Assembly (NCBI GenBank): GCA_945889575.1 | Contig: CAMDBY010000011.1 | Span: 1 to 16,738, forward strand | Length of the DNA stretch: 16,738 nt | Direction: 5' to 3' | Source: Bifidobacterium breve | Lineage (GTDB): Bacteria; Actinomycetota; Acidimicrobiia; Acidimicrobiales; Ilumatobacteraceae | In this document: one piece after another, positions 7,690 to 14,149 of the stretch | How the letters are laid out: each line of letters begins with the position of its first letter | Numbering within the stretch: position 1 is the first letter of the stretch | Position numbers and translations under genes: made by a program | Notes under the pieces: generated by a model | The model's database searches: none | What the model was told of the DNA's origin: nothing | The model's input: the letters and a program-made list of their open reading frames with translations, nothing else

Positions 7690-7728
7690 TCCTTCAAAAT
7701 CTATCGCCGAAAACAGCCAGAGAACTGA

Positions 7729-8619
7729 CTAATTGGCTGCATCGGCCAGATCATGTGGGCCAGATGCTGGATAGCCCTTTTTCTCACGAATTGAGGCCCC
7801 CCATGGCTTCAAAATGGCGATTAATTCGTCGATGTCAGAGCCAAGCGCACGCACTACACATTCCATTTGTTTGTCGGTGTTTTGTTCTACTAATTCGCGC
7901 TGGGCACGGCCCTCTGTGGTGAGGGTTCCGTCATCTGTAATGAGACCGTCTCGTAACAAGCGATCAGTGGCTTCGTCGTAATCTGCTTCGTTCCATCCAC
8001 GGCTGCGGCTATAGGTCTTGATGGGCATTCCCCAGAACAACTCGCTCAGCACCCCAATTTCGCATGCGGTGAATCCGGCACTAATCCATGCCCCGGTATG
8101 GCTGTCTCCTCGATACTCGCGCAACATGTCACCGAGTCGCCACACATCTCCGACAACTGAACCCGGCATGGCAAGTGAACTCATGCCAGCAAAAAGCGCG
8201 CGACCTTCTGGACGAAGTACTGCGGTTGCACGTGAAAGTAATGTTCGCGCACGAGATGCGCCTTCTGGATTTTCACCGATGATGCGGTGCAGTTGCCCTA
8301 TTGCGCCGTCATCGCGTGCAGCACAGATTGTTGTTGCATCTGTCAGTGTCCAACCGTATGCAACAGATGGCAACACCACTTCTGGTTTGAACACCGAAAA
8401 GGCGGCAGCGACTACGTGTCCTGGTACCTGCCCCATAACTGAACCACGACTAGTGAAGTACGCCGGACCATCAGGCGCCATGACTCCGTTCAGTTCTCGT
8501 GGACTCGCCCCGAAACCCAATTTTTGGTAGTTGCTGTGGCACTCGGGCGAGAAATACACCTGCCCCGTGACTGGTTCAAGAACACCTGCTAATACTCGCG
8601 AAATATGTGTGGATGACAT
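7729..8619 (-). CDS. SCO6745 family protein (296 aa)
   Basis: The sequence resembles the actinobacterial SCO6745 group: an N-terminal LEPVTGQVYFSPE stretch, a central AAFSVFKPEVV block, and a C-terminal region that looks like a winged-helix fold (WNEADYDEATDRLLRDGLI and TTEGRAQRELVEQ). Some relatives are labelled helix-turn-helix proteins, but no function is established to my knowledge, and I do not assign one. There are no membrane helices. The frame could be extended upstream to 8889, but that part would be antisense to the acetyltransferase gene and lacks family resemblance, so I start at 8619. No Shine-Dalgarno sequence is seen. A -10-like TATTCT ends six bases before the ATG, which would fit a leaderless mRNA. 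The PAC2 gene follows on the same strand. Confidence 0.87.
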   Translation of the reverse strand: MSSTHISRVLAGVLEPVTGQVYFSPECHSNYQKLGFGASPRELNGVMAPDGPAYFTSRGSVMGQVPGHVVAAAFSVFKPEVVLPSVAYGWTLTDATTICAARDDGAIGQLHRIIGENPEGASRARTLLSRATAVLRPEGRALFAGMSSLAMPGSVVGDVWRLGDMLREYRGDSHTGAWISAGFTACEIGVLSELFWGMPIKTYSRSRGWNEADYDEATDRLLRDGLITDDGTLTTEGRAQRELVEQNTDKQMECVVRALGSDIDELIAILKPWGASIREKKGYPASGPHDLADAAN

Positions 8620-8625
8620 GCCTGA

Positions 8626-8631
8626 AGAATA
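8626..8631 (-). promoter_or_regulatory. Possible -10 element for a leaderless SCO6745-family mRNA
   Basis: TATTCT on the minus strand matches TATAAT at four of six positions and ends six bases before the ATG at 8619, a distance that would place the transcript start at or next to the start codon. No clear -35 is visible. Confidence 0.35.
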
Positions 8632-8683
8632 ACGACTCGCCGATGTCGCCCGACTACTGGGGTAAATGTGGCAAGGTGGGTGC

Positions 8684-9115
8684 ATGTCAGTTGTTGTTGA
8701 ACAAGCCACTATTGCTAATGCCGAATTGATTGACGCGTTCAACCGTCTCATTCCACAGCTGTCAACATCGAACAAGCCACCGACCCAAGAGCAGCTAGCT
8801 GCGATCATTGCGTCGCCATCGACTGTCCTCTTTATAGCTCGACATGACGAACATATTGTTGGGTCACTCACTCTTGCAACATTTCGCATTCCTACCGGGG
8901 TACGTGCATGGATAGAAGATGTTGTGGTTGATTCTGCGGCTCGAGGACATGGTATTGGTGAAGCGCTGAATCAAGCAGCGATTTTGGAAGCGCGTCATCG
9001 TGGTGCAATTACAGTTGAACTGACATCACGTCCATCTCGTGAAGCTGCAAATCGCCTGTATCAACGCATTGGCTTTGTAGCCCGCGAAACAAACGTGTAT
9101 CGCCACGAACTGTAG
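8684..9115 (+). CDS. GNAT family N-acetyltransferase (143 aa)
   Basis: This small enzyme transfers an acetyl group from acetyl-CoA to an unknown amine. The acetyl-CoA pyrophosphate loop is RGHGIG (87-92) after the beta-strand EDVVVDSAA; the C-terminal block SREAANRLYQRIGF (118-131) is typical of the fold. The length matches single-domain GNATs. AAGGTG at 8673-8678 is five bases before the chosen ATG at 8684, which rules out the in-frame ATG at 8666. It is divergent from the SCO6745-family gene with 64 bases between starts, and the Ddn-like gene follows 31 bases downstream. Protein, peptide and small-molecule substrates are all possible. Confidence 0.9.
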   Translation: MSVVVEQATIANAELIDAFNRLIPQLSTSNKPPTQEQLAAIIASPSTVLFIARHDEHIVGSLTLATFRIPTGVRAWIEDVVVDSAARGHGIGEALNQAAILEARHRGAITVELTSRPSREAANRLYQRIGFVARETNVYRHEL

Positions 9116-9134
9116 AGGCTTCTTAATTTCACGC

Positions 9135-9140
9135 TATGGT
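9135..9140 (+). promoter_or_regulatory. Possible -10 element for a leaderless Ddn-like mRNA
   Basis: TATGGT matches TATAAT at four of six positions and ends six bases before the ATG at 9147. No Shine-Dalgarno sequence precedes that ATG. The same six-base distance is seen at the SCO6745-family gene. Confidence 0.3.
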
Positions 9141-9146
9141 TGCGCT

Positions 9147-9593
9147 ATGAATCACCTCGAAGGCACATACGTACCCAGCACTAGCGAATGGGTGCGTGAT
9201 CAAATCGATGAGTACGAAAAGTCTGCAGGCACTGTAGGAAACACTCTTATGAAGACGGGTATCCCTGTCATCATCGTCACTATGCGTGGCGCCAAGAGTG
9301 GAAATGTTCGAAAGATCGCACTGATGCGTGTTGAACATGAAGGTTCGTATGCATTGGTTGCATCACGCGGTGGCGCTGCCGAAAACCCGGATTGGTATAC
9401 CAATCTGATTGAGAACCCTACAGAAGTTCTGGTGCAAGATGGCCCGGCACCATTTCGTGTCACGGTTCGCGAAGTAAAAGGTGATGAATACGATGTGTGG
9501 TGGGAACGTTCCGCCGCTGTCTTTCCTCAGTACAACGAATACAAAACCAAAACGTCACGCATCATTCCAATCTTGATTACAGAACCTCAGTAA
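9147..9593 (+). CDS. Deazaflavin (F420)-dependent nitroreductase-family protein, Ddn-like (148 aa)
   Basis: The protein belongs to the split-barrel Ddn/DUF385 family of mycobacteria and relatives, which uses coenzyme F420 to reduce quinones, nitro compounds or other substrates. Family marks are RGAKSGNVRKIALM (47-60), the phosphate-binding side of the cofactor pocket; RGGAAENPDWYTNLIENP (74-91); and the C-terminal WWERSAAVFPQYNEYKTKT with SRIIPILI. The length is normal for a single-domain member, and no signal peptide or lipobox is present. It follows the acetyltransferase by 31 bases but has its own -10-like hexamer. Its stop codon directly abuts that of the DUF222-HNH gene on the other strand. 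The true substrate cannot be told from sequence. Confidence 0.92.
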   Translation: MNHLEGTYVPSTSEWVRDQIDEYEKSAGTVGNTLMKTGIPVIIVTMRGAKSGNVRKIALMRVEHEGSYALVASRGGAAENPDWYTNLIENPTEVLVQDGPAPFRVTVREVKGDEYDVWWERSAAVFPQYNEYKTKTSRIIPILITEPQ

Positions 9594-10856
9594 CTAACTT
9601 TGGCCCGAAGAGTGGACACGTACTGATTCGGGAATTGAAGTGCGAACGCGAGCAGAGCCCGGTTCACGAACAGTGAGTTCGCGAGTAGTTGCATTGAGTG
9701 AAAGTTTCCAACCTCCTTCATGGGCGCATCGGTGGTGCTCAGTGCACAAAGGAATCAGGTTGGCCATATCTGTGGCACCACCAAGATTCCAAAATGCAAT
9801 GTGATGTGGTTGGCATTGCGAGACCGGTATGTGACAGTGGGGCATGGCACATGTTGTGTGCATGGATTCGAGAGCTCGCCGCTGATGCCGTGTTGCAAGA
9901 CGACTTGATCGACCCACATCAAGAACAACGCCGTCGTTTCCTAGAACAATGGGAATGATTTTTGCCTCACATGCAATACGCCGAATTGTTTCGATCGGCA
10001 CATCAATGTCAGTACCTGTATGGACGAGAGAGTGTTTATGTACACCAGATTGAAGTGTTTTGAGATCGATGATGACGCTGACGTCGGCCCGACTGTATGC
10101 AGATGTGATAGGAGCAGCGGAATCAGTGTTGGCATCAATGACGAGAGCACACAAACTAAGGGCACGAAGTTGATCGGGGGATCGAGGCTCACCGTTAACA
10201 GTTCCTTCTCGAAAGAGTCGCTCCACTGCGTTTTGTAAGCGCCCTACTATTTGCAAGCCAGATTCGGGATCGAATTCTCCGCGCAGGCACACCATGCCCG
10301 AATCACGGTCGACCCAATGGCGTAGGAAAGTACGACGACGTTGCTGTTCAAGTTGAGTGAGCCCTGAGTCTGTGTGAACTTGTTGCACGGCACGCCGTAC
10401 TGCGCGAGCGAAATTATCGGGTGTGGTGTGCGAGGCAACCATATTGATCCAGTTGCCTTGTGTGGCAACTTGTTGTTTCTCAGGCTCTGAAAGGTGTGAC
10501 ATGGCCTGCGTGACGGCATCGATATGTGCAATGGAAACAGTGCCAGTGGTGAGTGCAATTTCAAGCTGCGGAACAAGAGCCAACGTAGAGACCCGTGCCA
10601 CGCCTCGTTGTGCTTCGCTACGTGTAACCCCACAAGCTGATGCAATGACTTGTGCCGGAACCACTGATGGTGATGCAGCAGCAAGTTCTTGAAGTCGGCG
10701 AGTGAGAAGAAGTTTTTGCGAATCCACCCACGCTGCAACGTGAGCTAGACCTTCGAGCGCTTGACGTACTGATTCGGTTGTGAGGTGGGATACGGGCAGC
10801 GAATCAATTTTCTCCACGATGGGGCAAATAGTGGTTGCACGGAGAATGACAGACAT
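9594..10856 (-). CDS. DUF222 domain protein with C-terminal HNH endonuclease motif (420 aa)
   Basis: The protein is of the actinobacterial 13E12-repeat type: a helical DUF222 region (about 20-300) followed by an HNH nuclease motif. The motif shows Cys336 and Cys341 (CAMPHC), Cys348, His351-His352 in PHHI, WNLGGATDMANL with Asn366, then Cys371, His374-His375 and His379. These fit a zinc-bound His-metal nuclease and appear complete. The biological role of this family is unsettled; copies often occur in several loci per genome and some are linked to mobile DNA. I chose the ATG at 10856 because GAGG lies four bases upstream; a longer frame to 10937 would cover the candidate promoter. The gene lies downstream of the MFS gene with a 106-base gap that holds a promoter, operator and leader hairpin. 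Confidence 0.9.
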   Translation of the reverse strand: MSVILRATTICPIVEKIDSLPVSHLTTESVRQALEGLAHVAAWVDSQKLLLTRRLQELAAASPSVVPAQVIASACGVTRSEAQRGVARVSTLALVPQLEIALTTGTVSIAHIDAVTQAMSHLSEPEKQQVATQGNWINMVASHTTPDNFARAVRRAVQQVHTDSGLTQLEQQRRRTFLRHWVDRDSGMVCLRGEFDPESGLQIVGRLQNAVERLFREGTVNGEPRSPDQLRALSLCALVIDANTDSAAPITSAYSRADVSVIIDLKTLQSGVHKHSLVHTGTDIDVPIETIRRIACEAKIIPIVLGNDGVVLDVGRSSRLATRHQRRALESMHTTCAMPHCHIPVSQCQPHHIAFWNLGGATDMANLIPLCTEHHRCAHEGGWKLSLNATTRELTVREPGSARVRTSIPESVRVHSSGQS

Positions 10857-10860
10857 ATGA

Positions 10861-10883
10861 CCTCGTTCCAAAGAACAGCGAGG
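10861..10883 (-). promoter_or_regulatory. Leader hairpin covering the ribosome binding site of the DUF222-HNH gene
   Basis: In the minus-strand mRNA, CCTCG (10879-10883) can pair with CGAGG (10861-10865), extended inward by UUC-GAA across a small bulge and a UUUG loop. The CGAGG arm contains the GAGG used as ribosome binding site four bases before the ATG. Folding would lower translation. Confidence 0.45.
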
Positions 10884-10905
10884 TGGACAACTGGGCAATA
10901 CAGCC

Positions 10906-10933
10906 AATATGAATAGGGTTTCCCTATCGACAA
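10906..10933 (-). promoter_or_regulatory. Candidate promoter of the DUF222-HNH gene
   Basis: On the minus strand, TTGTCG (10928-10933) matches the -35 consensus at four of six bases and CATATT (10906-10911) matches -10 at four of six, with a 16-base spacer. Transcription would begin near 10899 and give a leader of about 43 bases. Each hexamer is weak alone; the spacing and the operator between them raise confidence. Confidence 0.45.
10913..10927. promoter_or_regulatory. Palindromic operator between -35 and -10
   Basis: ATAGGG and CCCTAT are perfect arms around three bases. The element fills almost the whole spacer of the candidate promoter, the classic place for a repressor to block RNA polymerase. 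The binding protein is unknown. Confidence 0.45.
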
Positions 10934-10962
10934 CCACACCGTAGAGCGTGGGTGTATCGCAG

Positions 10963-12501
10963 TTACGAAGTTACGGGCTCGGCCTTTTCCATGGCGTCAG
11001 ATAAACCGGCGCGCAATCGAAGTGGTTGTTCACGCAGGATAATTGCAAGCAACAACCCAATAACCATGGTTGCGGCGCAGAGCCAATAGATTCGACTGAC
11101 TCCCAATGCAAGGCTGTCAATCACTGCTTGCTTTGATGCAAGAGGCAACGTAGCAATCTGTTGCGGTGATCGAATAATTGAAGAAGCTTTATCTGGATCA
11201 ATTGTGATTCGCTTGGGAATTTCACTGCGGATAGTGGTGTTCAACACTGTGCCAAATATCGCTAGTCCGAACGACCCACCAAGTGAACGAAAGAACAGCA
11301 CTGTTGCAGTTGCAACACCGAGATCAGAGAATTCAACCGCATTCTGACTAGCAATTGATGTGGTGGTGAAAATGGCTGCTGTACCAAAGCCCATAAGAAT
11401 CATTGGGATCACAAGAAATAAATACGGAGTTGTTCCGGTTATTTGTGCAATGCCAGTGAGGCCAAACATACAAAGAATGCTTCCGATGACAGGAAAAACT
11501 TTGTACTTGCCAGTCTTTGCAATGACGCGGCCGACACCAAACGTGGCAAGTGTGACACCAAGCATTTGTGGCAATGTGCGTAATCCAGATTCTGTGGGCG
11601 ATACCAAGAGTGAATCTTGGAAGTACAACGAAAGAAAGCCACCAGCACCGTATGTGACAATACCGGCGCACATTCCGAGGAGTGCACATGTGCGAACGAC
11701 ATCATTTGAAAATAGTCGCAACGGAATCATTGGTTCCTCGGCGCGTTGTTCTACTTTGATAAATGCGGCAAGACCAAGAAGTGCAATTACAAGAAGAATC
11801 AGAACGTGTTGTTGGGTCCAACCTTGTCGTCCTTCTTCGAGACCAATCATCAGTGACGCAATGGTGAGAGAGAGCAAGCCAGCACCCATGAAGTCAAGTT
11901 TTGCTTTACGACGTTTGAATGGAAGCCTGAGTGCGAAATGACAGATGCCAGCAACGATGATGATGAAAGGAATATTGATGTAGAAAATCCATGGCCAACT
12001 GGCGTGGTCGATGATGATTCCACCAATCAATGGCCCGAGAACTGCTGAACCAACAAATGCAAGTGTGAAGTAGCCCATGTATCGGCCGCGCTCACGTGGC
12101 GGAAGAATGTCGCCAAGAATTGCGAAGGCAAGCGCTTGAATTCCGCCGCCACCCATTCCTTGAAAAGCTCGAGCTGCAATGAGTTGACCCATTGATTGCG
12201 ATGCACCGCACAAAATTGAACCGACCAAGAAAACGGCCATTGTCGATTGAAAGATAAGTCGCCGACCATAGAGGTCAGACAACTTGCCAAGCAATGGCGT
12301 GCTGATAGCCGACGTCACGATGTATGCGGTACCTACCCAAGCAAAACTTTCGAAGGCATTGAACTGTCCAGTAATTGTGGGAAGGGCAGTGGCGATGATG
12401 GAGGTTTCAAGGTTTGCCAGCATGACGGCAAGAGCCAAGGCACCAAGGACAATCCACAATCGTTTATTGGTGAATCCGGGAACCAGAGTCTCTGTAGCCA
12501 T
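10963..12501 (-). CDS. MFS transporter, DHA2 (EmrB/QacA) family (512 aa)
   Basis: This is an inner-membrane proton-coupled exporter, probably for drugs or other amphipathic compounds. The length and the run of hydrophobic segments fit the 14-helix DHA2 group. Marks are motif D1-like LETSIIATALPTI (31-43), motif A GKLSDLYGRR (72-81) between helices 2 and 3, and the antiporter motif C region with GPLIGG (156-161). The D1 position that is usually Asp is Glu32, a conservative change. A basic loop RLPFKRRKAKLDF after helix 6 is typical. GGTG lies five to six bases before the ATG. It starts 53 bases from the divergent tag gene, with an inverted repeat between them that could be its operator. No TetR or MarR regulator is adjacent. 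Substrate unknown. Confidence 0.93.
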   Translation of the reverse strand: MATETLVPGFTNKRLWIVLGALALAVMLANLETSIIATALPTITGQFNAFESFAWVGTAYIVTSAISTPLLGKLSDLYGRRLIFQSTMAVFLVGSILCGASQSMGQLIAARAFQGMGGGGIQALAFAILGDILPPRERGRYMGYFTLAFVGSAVLGPLIGGIIIDHASWPWIFYINIPFIIIVAGICHFALRLPFKRRKAKLDFMGAGLLSLTIASLMIGLEEGRQGWTQQHVLILLVIALLGLAAFIKVEQRAEEPMIPLRLFSNDVVRTCALLGMCAGIVTYGAGGFLSLYFQDSLLVSPTESGLRTLPQMLGVTLATFGVGRVIAKTGKYKVFPVIGSILCMFGLTGIAQITGTTPYLFLVIPMILMGFGTAAIFTTTSIASQNAVEFSDLGVATATVLFFRSLGGSFGLAIFGTVLNTTIRSEIPKRITIDPDKASSIIRSPQQIATLPLASKQAVIDSLALGVSRIYWLCAATMVIGLLLAIILREQPLRLRAGLSDAMEKAEPVTS

Positions 12502-12516
12502 GTTTTCACCGTAGCC

Positions 12517-12533
12517 CTCAGGTGGTGTCTGAG
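12517..12533. promoter_or_regulatory. Inverted repeat between the MFS and tag genes
   Basis: CTCAG and CTGAG are perfect 5-bp inverted arms with a seven-base spacer, lying 16 bases upstream of the MFS start and 22 bases upstream of the tag start. It could be a regulator site or a leader hairpin for the exporter; short arms make chance possible. Confidence 0.3.
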
Positions 12534-12554
12534 TTCACACGGAGCAGTAATTGG

Positions 12555-13232
12555 ATGATTACGCATATGGCGTTAGCCACATACGCTTCAGTTGTGACGA
12601 CTGAGTGGCTGCGGCCAACTGAAAATGGTGGCCAACGTTGCTGGTGGCCAGGCGATGATGATCAATACATCGAGTATCACGACACCGAATGGGGTCGACC
12701 TGTCGCTGATGACACTCGGCTTTTCGAAAAACTTTGCCTCGAAGGATTTCAAGCTGGATTGTCGTGGTTGACCATCTTGCGCAAACGCGAAAACTTCCGC
12801 ACGGCATTTCATGCCTTCGACATGGATGAGGTTGCTCGATTCTCAGAGCGTGATATCAATCGTCTGTTGGAAGATGCAGGAATTGTTCGGCACCGCGGAA
12901 AAATTGAAGCGACCATCAATAATGCAGGTCGTGCACTTGACCTTATTGATGAAACTGGTTCGCTGTCGGAGTACATCTGGAACTTTGCACCAGACCTGCC
13001 TTTTGGTCGTGATGGTGAGTCAACGCATGCGTCTGGCGTTGCCTCCATATCGCCGTCAGCTACAGCGCTGTCAAAGGATTTGAAAAAACGTGGGTGGAAA
13101 TTTGTTGGACCCACCACTGTGTATTCATTCATGCAGTCGATGGGATTAGTGAATGATCATGTCAACGGATGTCATGTTCGCGGTGCATGTGAAGTTGCAC
13201 GCCAATCATCTATCGCTGCGCAAAATTATTAA
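12555..13232 (+). CDS. tag: DNA-3-methyladenine glycosylase I (225 aa)
   Basis: Tag removes 3-methyladenine from alkylated DNA and starts base-excision repair in the cytoplasm. The zinc site of the family is complete: Cys29 in QRCWW, His42 in EYHDTEWG, His202 and Cys206 in NDHVNGCHVRG. The base-binding block LEGFQAGLSWLTILRKRE (62-79) carries the conserved Glu63 and Trp71. A helix-hairpin-helix-like region covers about 100-125 (INRLLEDAGIVRHRGKI). The N-terminus is about 25 residues longer than in E. coli Tag and has no domain I recognise. I chose the ATG at 12555, with GGAG ten bases upstream; the ATG at 12567 is also possible. Its stop shares the palindrome TTAA with the stop of the convergent HEAT-repeat gene. 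Confidence 0.94.
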   Translation: MITHMALATYASVVTTEWLRPTENGGQRCWWPGDDDQYIEYHDTEWGRPVADDTRLFEKLCLEGFQAGLSWLTILRKRENFRTAFHAFDMDEVARFSERDINRLLEDAGIVRHRGKIEATINNAGRALDLIDETGSLSEYIWNFAPDLPFGRDGESTHASGVASISPSATALSKDLKKRGWKFVGPTTVYSFMQSMGLVNDHVNGCHVRGACEVARQSSIAAQNY

Positions 13233-13819
13233 CTACGGGGATTGAGTAAATCTTCTGCGTTCTGGCGCACTTGCCAGTCTTTGTCTTCAAGTGCACGGTG
13301 TAATGCTGCATCAACTTCTTCACCTTCGAATGGGGCAAGTGCCAAGATGGCACGTCTGCGTACGGCAGGTTTATCCGAGCATGCCGCAAGAATTGCAGGC
13401 AGTCCGCGTGCATCGCCAAGTGAACCAAGTGCAGCCGCACATGCTTCGCGAACCACAGCCTCAGTGTGTGATGTAGTGCGATCAATGAGGGTTTCTATTT
13501 CACTGTCGCTTGCGGGCATGCGTTCACCCACGCACCATGCAGCCATTTCTGCCACAAAGACATCTGAGTCATCGATGCATTGATGAACATTGACCGCAAG
13601 GAAAGGAACCGCTAATTCCACTGCCGTACGTCTGGTTTCGATGTGTGAATCCTGAATATATGGAGAAAGAATTTCAGCGGTCAAAGTTCCGATGCGTGCG
13701 AGGGCTCGCAAGGCACTTGCACGAACTGTGCCGTCCTCGTGGTGCAATGCCTCGAGTGCAACTGAGGAATCCCCAGAGAATCCGGCTGCTATGACATCAA
13801 ATCGAAAATTATCTGTCAT
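13229..13819 (-). CDS. HEAT-repeat protein (196 aa)
   Basis: Nearly the whole protein is built of HEAT-like helical repeats of about 30 residues, seen as SVALEALHHEDGTVRASALRALARIG, the TRRTAVELAVP stretch, the VREACAAALGSLGDARGLPAI stretch, VRRRAILALAPF and WQVRQNAEDLL, each with the V-R-x-x-A pattern. Such solenoids serve as protein-binding scaffolds; the partner is unknown. It resembles PBS-lyase-type repeat proteins in pattern but has no catalytic residue. No Shine-Dalgarno precedes the ATG, and the preceding membrane-protein gene stops only six bases upstream, so translation is probably coupled. This suggests the two proteins act together, perhaps with the solenoid recruited to the membrane; that is inference. 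Confidence 0.85.
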   Translation of the reverse strand: MTDNFRFDVIAAGFSGDSSVALEALHHEDGTVRASALRALARIGTLTAEILSPYIQDSHIETRRTAVELAVPFLAVNVHQCIDDSDVFVAEMAAWCVGERMPASDSEIETLIDRTTSHTEAVVREACAAALGSLGDARGLPAILAACSDKPAVRRRAILALAPFEGEEVDAALHRALEDKDWQVRQNAEDLLNPRS

Positions 13820-13825
13820 AGCGGA

Positions 13826-14149
13826 TTAGGCCCGAAGGAGCCCACCCAGAAATTCGAATGCAATGGTGAATAAGAAACCAAGGATGCAGGCAATAAGGGC
13901 ACCGAGGACGATTGCACCGCCAGAAAGGTGGGCGAGTGTCTTCCATTTTTGATCGCGTTCTGGTTCGGCATAGAGAGGGGTGGGTTTATTGTCAACCCGC
14001 ACCACCGCGGTACGTCGCGGCGTGGCAGGCTTCATACGATCGATAAACGCAAGTGCAACCAAGGCCAGGGCAACAACCCACACAGCGCGTGCACCAGCAC
14101 CGGTAGCGGTAATGGCAAACAGGGATGATGAAAGGATTGACATACTCAT
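13826..14149 (-). CDS. Small membrane protein with two predicted helices (107 aa)
   Basis: I do not recognise a family. There are two hydrophobic segments, about residues 4-34 (with AVWVVALALVALAFI) and about 78-103 (GAIVLGALIACILGFLFTIA), joined by a polar, basic loop of some 40 residues with RMKPATPRR and ERDQKW. The frame is open to 14257, but the extra part is a Gly/Arg/Pro-rich stretch antisense to the protease gene, so I start at the ATG at 14149; the ATG at 14143 is an alternative. A -10-like TACAAT lies ten bases upstream of 14149, so the leader would be very short. The start codon overlaps the divergent protease start by two bases. The HEAT-repeat gene follows by six bases. Confidence 0.7.
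   Translation of the reverse strand: MSMSILSSSLFAITATGAGARAVWVVALALVALAFIDRMKPATPRRTAVVRVDNKPTPLYAEPERDQKWKTLAHLSGGAIVLGALIACILGFLFTIAFEFLGGLLRA

Noticed and set aside
8620..8889. N-terminal extension of the SCO6745-family protein
   Set aside because: It overlaps the divergent acetyltransferase in antisense and lacks similarity to the family.
9594..10856. DUF222-HNH gene as part of a mobile element or intron
   Set aside because: No flanking direct or inverted repeats, integrase or intron structure is visible, and it sits tightly between normal genes.
14137..14142. Perfect -35 hexamer TTGACA on the plus strand at the protease start
   Set aside because: No -10 lies 16 to 18 bases downstream, and a transcript from it would begin inside the coding sequence before the membrane helix.
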